From: CP2-2F sp034436235
GTDB taxonomy: Bacteria; Chloroflexota; Anaerolineae; Aggregatilineales; UBA2796
Reading direction: 5' to 3'
Assembly (NCBI GenBank): GCA_034436235.1
Contig: DAOTWB010000303.1
Coordinates: forward strand, 1-40,256
DNA: 40,256 bases
The position numbers and the translations under genes are program-made. Below are positions 31,111 through 37,952 of the stretch, one piece after another; position 1 is the stretch's first letter, and every line of letters begins with the position of its first letter. The notes under the pieces were generated by a model. That model did no database searches. It saw only the letters and a list, made by a program, of their open reading frames with translations, and had not been told where the DNA came from.

Positions 31111-32580
31111 TCAGCCCATGCTATCGGCGAAGACGACCTCGCGTTGCGGCGCTTCGCGTTCGAACTCAGCTAAGCTGATACGCGCCAAGATGAACAACGT
31201 CCCTATGAAGCCGATGCTCTGCAGCAAGAAGACACTGCCGTAGGCGACCGCCTTATCGCCGCCGACCAAGACCAGCGCCACATCGAAGATCACGCCGCCC
31301 AGCGCCACGCCCGAGCCGCGCGCCAACGTCGAGGCGACCGTCCACAAGGCAAGGTACAGTCCTGCGCCCCAGGCGCGCGTCATCGCCATCATCAAGCCGA
31401 GCGTGCCAACCGTCCACATGCCCAAGCCCAAGCCCATCGTCACCAAGCCAATGGTGACCAACGGACGGATTTGCAACATAGCGGAAAACGTGAACATGAC
31501 GAAAGTCGCCACCAGCAAGATGACGCCCCAGCGCGAGAGCGTCATGTTATTGACGCGCTGTGGGAAGCGCCGCGCCGCGATCAGGCTCAACACGATGGCG
31601 AGCAAGGTCATGCTGCCCCAGTACGCCGAGAAACGATTGGTCGTCGAGAGCGGCATCCCAAAGACTTGCCCTGCAAATGGCTCCAACACCACGTCCTGCG
31701 TGTAGAACAAGCCGTTGGTCAGCGCGAGGAACAGGAAGAACAAGCGCGTCTGGCGGCTTGCCCAGACCTGCTTCATAGTCTGCCAGAACGACTCAGTCGG
31801 CTGCTCGGCGCTGCGCACGGCGTGACGCTTGATCGGCACTTCCTCGCCGATCAGCGAAAAGACCCACAAGCCCAGCATGACCGCCGGCGCGATCAGCATC
31901 AACGACAAGAAGCCGTCGCGCGAATACTCAGGCAACAGACGGCTGTACAGCACACCTGCCACCGCAAAGCCGAGGATCAAAAAGAACCAAATCACGCTGA
32001 TCGCTCGCGTCCGCTGATGCGCAGGCGTCCGATCATGCACGAGCGAGAGAAATGTGGTGCTGCTGAAGGTTGAGCCAACGCTGAACATCACTAGCGCTGT
32101 CACCACGCCCAGCCAGCCTAAGACACTGCCTTGATTGGTCGTGACCGTGATGTTCATCTGGTCAAATGAAAAGTCGCGCGTCCAAGGATTGTAGCTGCCG
32201 GCAAGCTCAAGTGTCGCCACGCCGAGCAGCACATAGCTGAGCGCCATGACCAATCTGCCGCCCCAGACGTAAGGCAACCGCCGATAACCGCGCCAATTGG
32301 TCACATCTGAGCGCCGCCCGACCCAGATCGAGAGCGGCGCTAGAAAGTAGCGCAGCGCCAACAGCAGGGCGATCGGCGTCGCGGCGAAGCCCAGCTCCTT
32401 GATCATGATGCGATTCCAGACGCCTGAGGCGAGGATATCCGCCAGTGACGAGCCGATGTGGAATGTGCCGATCTTGATATTGCGCAGCACACTCAAGTTG
32501 CGCGCAGCGCTTTCAGCGCGCTCTTGCGGCACTGCCGCCATACCAAGTCCAGCGGAACGACTGTCAAGTTCTGCTTGCAT
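31111..32580 (-). CDS. PucC/BCD-family MFS transporter
   Basis: 489 residues with about twelve membrane helices. The N-terminal segment 'NIKIGTFHIGSSLADILASGVWNRIMIKELGFAATPIALLLALRYFLAPLSIWVGRRSD' is characteristic of the PucC/BCD ('bacteriochlorophyll delivery') branch of the major facilitator superfamily. Its relatives sit in photosynthesis gene clusters and are needed for light-harvesting complex assembly. No other photosynthesis gene is in this window, so the role here is family inference. AGGA lies about 10 nt upstream of the ATG, and a clear terminator ends the unit. Confidence 0.85.
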   Translation of the reverse strand: MQAELDSRSAGLGMAAVPQERAESAARNLSVLRNIKIGTFHIGSSLADILASGVWNRIMIKELGFAATPIALLLALRYFLAPLSIWVGRRSDVTNWRGYRRLPYVWGGRLVMALSYVLLGVATLELAGSYNPWTRDFSFDQMNITVTTNQGSVLGWLGVVTALVMFSVGSTFSSTTFLSLVHDRTPAHQRTRAISVIWFFLILGFAVAGVLYSRLLPEYSRDGFLSLMLIAPAVMLGLWVFSLIGEEVPIKRHAVRSAEQPTESFWQTMKQVWASRQTRLFFLFLALTNGLFYTQDVVLEPFAGQVFGMPLSTTNRFSAYWGSMTLLAIVLSLIAARRFPQRVNNMTLSRWGVILLVATFVMFTFSAMLQIRPLVTIGLVTMGLGLGMWTVGTLGLMMAMTRAWGAGLYLALWTVASTLARGSGVALGGVIFDVALVLVGGDKAVAYGSVFLLQSIGFIGTLFILARISLAEFEREAPQREVVFADSMG

Positions 32581-32740
32581 TGCGCGAATCCTATAAAATC
32601 TACCAAAACCTGAAGGATGCTGAGATTTTAGAAAATTTCTGAGCGTCTTGCCAAGTGCAATTTATCACAAAGCTCGGACTAGTTTGTCACATAGTCTATA
32701 CAATTGCCAAAATGCCTGCCCACGATTCGCGCCCTTTGCG

Positions 32741-32756
32741 TTAAACTATAGTTTAA
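32741..32756. promoter_or_regulatory. 16-bp perfect palindrome upstream of the kinase gene
   Basis: TTAAACTATAGTTTAA is a perfect 16-bp palindrome, about 85 nt before the kinase ATG and 160 nt before the divergent transporter. Its centre (TATAGT) could double as a -10. A dimeric regulator site is likely; the regulator is unknown. Confidence 0.5.
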
Positions 32757-32765
32757 TGATGCGCT

Positions 32766-32789
32766 GCGTGCGTTCTATTTTTCGCACGC
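32766..32789 (+). promoter_or_regulatory. Leader hairpin before the kinase gene
   Basis: GCGTGCG and CGCACGC form a 7-bp stem around a 10-nt T-rich loop (TTCTATTTTT). It lies in the probable 5' leader, about 50 nt before ATG 32841; function unknown. Confidence 0.35.
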
Positions 32790-32840
32790 CTTGATCGCAC
32801 ACAATCGCTATTTTTGTGGCACAGCGAGGCATTTATTCAC

Positions 32841-34349
32841 ATGGTCAGAATTGGGCAGAAATTGAACGATCGCTATTTGGTGGAAGAATTGATTGGCGAA
32901 GGCGCCACCTCAGCTGTCTATCGCGGCGCAGATTTGCTGCTCAAACGTCCTGTGGCGATCAAAGTGCTGCATCCGCACGTCCACGCCACCACGCGCCAGC
33001 GTTTCGAGCAGGAAGCTCAGGCATCGGCGCGCTTGAATCATCCCAGCATCATGCTGATCTTCGATCGCGGTCGCGACCGCGATGATTATTACTTAGTTGT
33101 CGAGCTAGTGCACGGCAAGCCGCTCTACGAGTACATTCCGTGCAGCCCTGAGCTGGCGGCGCGGCTGGGCAGCCAAATTTGTCTGGCGCTCGACTACGCC
33201 CATCGGGCAGGTCTCATCCATCGCGATATCAAGCCTGCCAATATTTACGTCACGCACGAGGACACTATCAAAATCATGGACTTCGGACTCGCCATTCCGC
33301 TTGACGGCAGCCAAAAGCGCCTGACCGCGCACGGCTCGATCATCGGCACGCCTGCCTATCTCTCGCCTGAGCAAGCGCAAGGCAAGCCGCTCGATCAGCG
33401 CACCGACCTGTACTCGCTCGGCATTGTGCTATACGAGATGGTGACAGGTCAGCTGCCGTTTGATGCCGATGACATCACGTCAATCTTGATTCAGCAAGTG
33501 AACAAAGCGCCGCAGCCGCCCAGTCAGCTGGTCAGAGATTTGCCGCGCGGCTTGGAAGCGGTCATTTTGAAAGCGCTCGCCAAGCAGCCTGAGCAGCGCT
33601 TTGCAACTGCGCTTGAGATGGCAGCTGCGCTAGATGCCGCTCTAGGCGCGCCTACAGCAAGCGCAGCCGCAACTACCGAAGTTTCCACCAAGCCGCGCAT
33701 CCGCGCCGTGCTTGCCGACGATCATCCGAGTTTGCGCACGCCGCTGGCAGCTTACCTTGAACTCTCAGGCGATATCGTGGTGGTCGGTGAGGCGAGCGAC
33801 GGACTAGAGGCGATTGAGATGTGCCGTCAGCATCAGCCTGACGTGCTGCTGCTGGACTTGAACATGCCGAATCTGAGCGGCTTGGACGCGCTGCCGCAGA
33901 TCAAGCACATGAATCCGAACATCCGAGTGCTGGTGTTGACGGCGCGCGACGAGACGCCTTACATCATGCGCGCGCTACGCGGCGGCGCCAATGGCTACAT
34001 CCTGAAGACTGCCACTGAGCAAGAAGTGGTGAACGCTGTGAAAGATGTCTACGCAGGCACGACCGTGCTTGGGCAAGGCGTGGCAGAGCGCATTGTGGAA
34101 GGCTTGCGCACGATGAATCAAGTCGATCCGCTGAACGAGGATGAACATGCTGTGTTGCGCTGCGTGGCGGCAGGCTTTGAAGAGAACGATCAGATCGCGC
34201 AGCGGCTGGGCATTGATGAGAGCAGCGTGCCGCGCTTGCTGAAGAACACGATTGACAAGCTGGGCGTGAAGAATCGCTCTGAGGCAGCGCTGATGGCGCT
34301 GCGCGCCGGCTGGATCACAATGGAAGATATCCGCAGCATGACGGGCTGA
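32841..34349 (+). CDS. Ser/Thr kinase fused to a NarL-type response regulator
   Basis: 502 residues from ATG 32841 (GAGG about 12 nt upstream; a GTG at 32814 has none). Residues 11-268 are a Hanks-type kinase: glycine loop IGEGATSAV, Lys41 in VAIKVL, HRDIKPAN (127-134), DFG (147-149), GTPAYLSPEQ (169-178). Residues 286-402 are a receiver domain with the acidic pair DD (293-294), phospho-acceptor Asp339 in VLLLDLNMP and Lys389. Residues 428-492 are a LuxR/NarL-type helix-turn-helix ending 'KLGVKNRSEAALMALRAGWI'. No membrane helix is present. This joins a one-piece eukaryote-like kinase to a two-component output and implies direct Ser/Thr and Asp phosphorylation inputs on one DNA-binding protein. 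The next gene follows after 5 nt. Confidence 0.92.
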   Translation: MVRIGQKLNDRYLVEELIGEGATSAVYRGADLLLKRPVAIKVLHPHVHATTRQRFEQEAQASARLNHPSIMLIFDRGRDRDDYYLVVELVHGKPLYEYIPCSPELAARLGSQICLALDYAHRAGLIHRDIKPANIYVTHEDTIKIMDFGLAIPLDGSQKRLTAHGSIIGTPAYLSPEQAQGKPLDQRTDLYSLGIVLYEMVTGQLPFDADDITSILIQQVNKAPQPPSQLVRDLPRGLEAVILKALAKQPEQRFATALEMAAALDAALGAPTASAAATTEVSTKPRIRAVLADDHPSLRTPLAAYLELSGDIVVVGEASDGLEAIEMCRQHQPDVLLLDLNMPNLSGLDALPQIKHMNPNIRVLVLTARDETPYIMRALRGGANGYILKTATEQEVVNAVKDVYAGTTVLGQGVAERIVEGLRTMNQVDPLNEDEHAVLRCVAAGFEENDQIAQRLGIDESSVPRLLKNTIDKLGVKNRSEAALMALRAGWITMEDIRSMTG

Positions 34350-34354
34350 GAGCG

Positions 34355-35362
34355 ATGGCGTACAACGTCCTGTTTCTGACGGATCGCGGCGCGCGTCATC
34401 AAGTGGCGGCGTTGCGCGCTGCGCCTTCTCAGCTGCGCGTGACCATTTTGCGCACACCGAGATTCGCTGAGATGCTGCCTGCGCTTGCGCAAGCGCACTT
34501 CATCATCTCAGAGCGCAATCAACCTGTCACAGCTGAGATGGTCGACGCTGCGCCGCACCTGAAGCTGATCGTGCGGCTTGGCTCGCTCGATTACGACATA
34601 GATCGTGCAGCGGCTGAAGCGCGCGGCATTCAGGTTGTGGTGCAGCCTGTGCTTGGCACGCTCTACTGCGCTGAACACGCGCTGATGATGATGCTCGCCT
34701 GTTTGAAGCGCTTGGGACGCTCGTTGCACGCCGCGTTGTACACGCCTGCGCCGTTCTCGCCACAGCGCGGCGACGAAGACACATTCTCGTTCAACTGGCT
34801 CAATCTTTCCGATATCGGCTCGCTGTTCGGCAAGACGGTCAGCATCGTCGGCATGGGCGAGATCGGCGTTGAATTGGCGCGCCTGCTCAAGCCGTTCCGT
34901 CTCAGCGCGCTGCTCTACAATAAGCGCAAGCCGTATCCAAGCGACGTCGAGGCGGAGCTTGGCGTCAGATTCGCCGCGTTCGAAGATTGCTTGCGCCATG
35001 CCGATGTGTTGGTCAGCCTGTTGCCTTACGCGCCAACGACTGACTACGCGCTTGGCGGCGGCTTGACGGCAGAACGGCTGCGTCTGCTGAAGCCGAGCGC
35101 TTGTCTGGTGCATCTGGGCAGCGGCAGCGTGTTGGATGAGACAGAAGTCTTGCATCTGCTGCAGACAGAAAAACTGGCAGGCGCAGCGATCGATACCTTC
35201 GAGTTCGAGCCGCTGACCGATGAGTATCCGCTCGTGCTGTACGCGCGCGATCCGAGACGCAATCTGCTGTTGACGCCGCACACAGCGGCAGCCTCAGCGC
35301 CTGAGAGCCGCGCTGACGACTACGCCGCGATCATGGCGTATCTCGCCGCTACTCAACCGTGA
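34355..35362 (+). CDS. D-2-hydroxyacid-dehydrogenase-like protein lacking catalytic Arg
   Basis: 335 residues. The NAD-binding domain is recognisable: GMGEIG (167-172 region, GxGxxG) after 'GKTVSIV', and 'DVLVSLLPYAPTT'. Catalytic Glu285 (EFEP) and His309 (LTPHTAA) are kept. The Arg expected in the 'N-x-x-R-G-x-x-V/I-D-E' motif is replaced: the region reads HLGSGSVLDE, Ser256 aligning with Arg232 of SerA in this window. That Arg binds the substrate carboxylate, so the protein may have lost dehydrogenase activity or act on something else, or be an NAD(H) sensor. It is 5 nt downstream of the kinase-REC-HTH gene, so certainly cotranscribed. Confidence 0.82.
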   Translation: MAYNVLFLTDRGARHQVAALRAAPSQLRVTILRTPRFAEMLPALAQAHFIISERNQPVTAEMVDAAPHLKLIVRLGSLDYDIDRAAAEARGIQVVVQPVLGTLYCAEHALMMMLACLKRLGRSLHAALYTPAPFSPQRGDEDTFSFNWLNLSDIGSLFGKTVSIVGMGEIGVELARLLKPFRLSALLYNKRKPYPSDVEAELGVRFAAFEDCLRHADVLVSLLPYAPTTDYALGGGLTAERLRLLKPSACLVHLGSGSVLDETEVLHLLQTEKLAGAAIDTFEFEPLTDEYPLVLYARDPRRNLLLTPHTAAASAPESRADDYAAIMAYLAATQP

Positions 35363-36239
35363 TCGTGCCGCCTGCTTCCAACGTGAGCTGCGCTTGCGTC
35401 TCAGCTGCGCCGCTCGGCACTAGCACGTTGTCAATGCGCCGCGTGTAGATCGCTTCATCGAAGCGCGGCGCGTTGGCGCCGTTGCCGCGCAACGCGATCT
35501 CAGCCGCCAGCTCAGCAGGAATGCGCACAGCGATCGCGCCGCTCGCTTTCAAGTCTGCCAGCAAGCCGACCGATCTGCCGAATTGTGCGCTCAAATCGCC
35601 GCCGCTCAACCTGATCTGCACGTTGCGCAACGTCAAGCGCTCTGCTTCTAGCGTCAAATTGCCTTCCGCTGCGCTGATCGTCAAGTCTTCCACAGTCACT
35701 GCGGCAGGCAAATTCAACGTCAAGCGTCCGCGTCCGACTTGCTCAAGCGTCAGCAAACCTTCGCGGCGCGTCTCTTGAATTGTCAGCACGGCGATGTCGC
35801 CTTCTACGCGATAGCTTGGCGTCAGCAAGCTCTCGAAGCTGCCGCGAAATTCGCCGCTCAGCGTGCGTCCTTCAGCCGCGCGCACGGCGATCGCCGTGCG
35901 GCGCAGCTCAGCGCTCAGGCGAACGGCTACCACATTCGGCGGCAGCGTGTAATCTAGCGTCTCGACGTAATCTTCGCGGAAAGCGTCTGCTTCGCGATTG
36001 AAGCTGATCACAGCCACGCCGCTCACCAGCGCCAACGTCGTGCCAAGCGCTATCAAATTGCCATAGCGCGCGCGCCTGCCTAAGAGCAGCGCCAAGCCGA
36101 GCGCGATCAGCAGCGCAGGCGCAGCGCGACCCAGCAAATCGCTGAGCGCGGATGGAATTAAATTCAGCAAGTGCGCGATCCATAGCGCAGCTGCCAACAG
36201 CACGATCACAGGTAGACTCAAGCGATCCAGCGCAGTCAT
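35349..36239 (-). CDS. Membrane protein with LiaF/toast-rack-like beta domain
   Basis: 296 residues. Three hydrophobic helices fill the first 85 residues ('LPVIVLLAAALWIAHLL', 'APALLIALGLALLLG', 'LIALGTTLALVSGVAVI'). The remaining ~200 residues are a repetitive beta-rich domain of DUF4097/toast-rack type ('LTLNLPAAVTVEDLTISAAEGNLTLEAERLTLRNVQI'). Proteins with this plan (LiaF-like) commonly sit next to PspC-domain genes and sense envelope stress, and here the PspC protein is immediately upstream with a 4-nt overlap. The 3' end overlaps the convergent dehydrogenase gene by 14 nt. Confidence 0.75.
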   Translation of the reverse strand: MTALDRLSLPVIVLLAAALWIAHLLNLIPSALSDLLGRAAPALLIALGLALLLGRRARYGNLIALGTTLALVSGVAVISFNREADAFREDYVETLDYTLPPNVVAVRLSAELRRTAIAVRAAEGRTLSGEFRGSFESLLTPSYRVEGDIAVLTIQETRREGLLTLEQVGRGRLTLNLPAAVTVEDLTISAAEGNLTLEAERLTLRNVQIRLSGGDLSAQFGRSVGLLADLKASGAIAVRIPAELAAEIALRGNGANAPRFDEAIYTRRIDNVLVPSGAAETQAQLTLEAGGTITVE

Positions 36240-36661
36240 GGCGCGTTCCTCAGCGCTTTCAGCAATAGACTCAAGCCGATCAGTGCCAGCATCAGCGGCG
36301 CCAACAGATCGCCGCCGCCGCTCAGCCGCAGCACGCCGCTCGTCTCTGCCAACACCACCACGCCGACCGCGACCGCCAAGCTGCCTAACGTCAGCACGCC
36401 TTCAGGACTGCTGTATAAGCGCGGCATCGGCTCATCAGGACGTACGATAGGCGGCAGATCGACCATGCGTTGCGGCGGAACGTTCAGCCAGAGCAGCGCG
36501 TACAGCAGCAGCGCGAACGAATAATCGGTCAGCAGCAGAATGGCGAACACAGCGCGTATCCACCAGCTGCTGATGCCCAGACAAGCGCCTGCGCCGCCGC
36601 AAACGCCACCGAAGACGCGATCCTGTGCGCTGCGCCTGAAGCGAATGCGATACATGCGCAT
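36236..36661 (-). CDS. PspC-domain membrane protein
   Basis: 141 residues from ATG 36661, with AGGAG (36672-36676) 10 nt upstream. The N-terminal PspC domain is clear: 'FRRSAQDRVFGGVCGGAGACLGISSWWIRAVFAILLLTDYSFALLLYALLWLNVPP'. The C-terminal half has two more hydrophobic segments ('VLTLGSLAVAVGVVVLA', 'LLAPLMLALIGLSLLLKAL'). PspC proteins act at the membrane in envelope-stress responses. Overlap with the toast-rack gene start indicates translational coupling. Confidence 0.88.
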   Translation of the reverse strand: MRMYRIRFRRSAQDRVFGGVCGGAGACLGISSWWIRAVFAILLLTDYSFALLLYALLWLNVPPQRMVDLPPIVRPDEPMPRLYSSPEGVLTLGSLAVAVGVVVLAETSGVLRLSGGGDLLAPLMLALIGLSLLLKALRNAP

Positions 36662-36726
36662 TTCATCCGATCTCCTCAACCGACTTAGCTTTTAAGCATA
36701 CCAGAGCGCGCGCAGCAGCGCCACTC

Positions 36727-36755
36727 TTGCGCCTTTTGGCGCACACAGGCAGAAT
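36727..36755 (+). promoter_or_regulatory. Promoter of serA
   Basis: TTGCGC (36727-36732), a 17-nt spacer and CAGAAT (36750-36755). The -35 overlaps a small 6-bp hairpin TGCGCC-TTTT-GGCGCA. Confidence 0.4.
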
Positions 36756-36796
36756 CAGCGTTGTATCCGTCTCAATCGTGAGAGAGATCGCTGAGC

Positions 36797-37762
36797 ATGT
36801 ATCACATTCTCGTCCCTGATAATCTCGATAAGGCAGGTTTGCGTTTGCTGGAAGCTGCTGAAGGCATCACTGTGCAGGCAGCCGCCAAGATGAGCCGCGA
36901 AGAAGTGCTTGCCGCCATCCCGAATGCCGATGCGCTCATCATTCGCAGCGCGACCAAAGTTGACCGCGCCATGTTGGACGCCGCGCCGAAACTCAAGCTG
37001 ATCGGACGCGCCGGCGTCGGCGTGGATAACGTTGACCTAGCTGCCGCGACCGAGCGCGGCGTGATCGTGATGAACGCGCCCGACGGCAACACAGTCGCCA
37101 CAGCTGAGCTGACGCTCGGCTTGATGTTGGCGCTCGCGCGGCATATCCCTGCTGCTGATGGCAGCCTGAAGGCAGGTCAGTGGGAACGCAAAGCCTACCT
37201 TGGCATTGAGCTGCGCGGCAAGACGCTCGGCTTGATTGGCTTCGGACGCGTCGGACGCGCCGTGGCGAAGCGCGCCGCCGCTTTTGAGATGACCATCATC
37301 GCCTACGATCCGTACATCAGCCAAGAAGCGGCAGCGCCCTATGGCGTGCAGATGGTCGCGCTGGACGAACTCTACGCGCGCGCTGATTTCATATCGCTCC
37401 ATGCCTTGGTCACGCAAGAAAACTATCACATGATCAACGCTGAGAGCATTGCAAAGATGAAAAACGGCGTGCGAATTATCAACGATTCGCGCGGTGCGCT
37501 AATTGACGAGCAAGCGCTCGCTGATGCGATCAGGAGCGGAAAAGTTGCAGGCGCTGCGCTTGACGTTTACGAAGAAGAGCCGCCTAAACCTGATAATCCA
37601 TTGATCGGCTTGCCAGGCGTGATTCACACGCCGCACTTAGGCGCCAGCACGCTTGAAGCGCAGGACGAAGTCGCTGTGCAGATTGCGCAACAGACGCTTG
37701 ACGCGCTCTTCAAAGGCGAATATCGCAACGTCGTCAATCCTGACGTCCTGAAGCGCTCATAA
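36797..37762 (+). CDS. serA: D-3-phosphoglycerate dehydrogenase, short form
   Basis: 321 residues. It oxidises 3-phosphoglycerate to 3-phosphohydroxypyruvate, the first step of serine synthesis. 'IIRSATKVDRAMLDAAPKLKLIGRAGVGVDNVDLAAATERGV' and 'NAPDGNTVATAELTLGLMLALAR' are typical SerA. The NAD site is GFGRVG (149-154), and the catalytic set is Arg232 (INDSRG), Glu261 (YEEEPP) and His280 (HTPHLGAS). It lacks the C-terminal ASB/ACT regulatory domains, so no serine feedback through ACT is expected. Other 2-hydroxyacid substrates cannot be excluded. Confidence 0.88.
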   Translation: MYHILVPDNLDKAGLRLLEAAEGITVQAAAKMSREEVLAAIPNADALIIRSATKVDRAMLDAAPKLKLIGRAGVGVDNVDLAAATERGVIVMNAPDGNTVATAELTLGLMLALARHIPAADGSLKAGQWERKAYLGIELRGKTLGLIGFGRVGRAVAKRAAAFEMTIIAYDPYISQEAAAPYGVQMVALDELYARADFISLHALVTQENYHMINAESIAKMKNGVRIINDSRGALIDEQALADAIRSGKVAGAALDVYEEEPPKPDNPLIGLPGVIHTPHLGASTLEAQDEVAVQIAQQTLDALFKGEYRNVVNPDVLKRS

Positions 37763-37794
37763 GCGCTGCGCGCACAGCCTGAGCAATGTGCTGA

Positions 37795-37825
37795 TGAGCA
37801 GGTCGCCCTGACCTGCTCATTTGTT
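37795..37825 (+). terminator. Terminator after serA
   Basis: Perfect 10-11-bp stem (A)TGAGCAGGTC / GACCTGCTCA(T), 5-nt loop, then TTTGTT, 32 nt past the stop codon. Confidence 0.75.
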
Positions 37826-37880
37826 ACGCGCGACGTTAGCTTTCAGGCAAATTTGTTGCAAGCGCAGCGTTTTGCAGTGC

Positions 37881-37914
37881 TTGCGCGACGTGAAGGCATG
37901 TTATAATTTATAAT
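37881..37914 (+). promoter_or_regulatory. Promoter of the TIR-NB-ARC gene
   Basis: Two perfect TATAAT boxes in tandem (37902-37907 and 37909-37914). TTGCGC (37881-37886) stands 15 nt before the first. The TSS would be about 35-45 nt before GTG 37953. Confidence 0.5.
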
Positions 37915-37952
37915 TGAGCCAACTCGCCATGTGCTGTGAAAGGACACACGCC

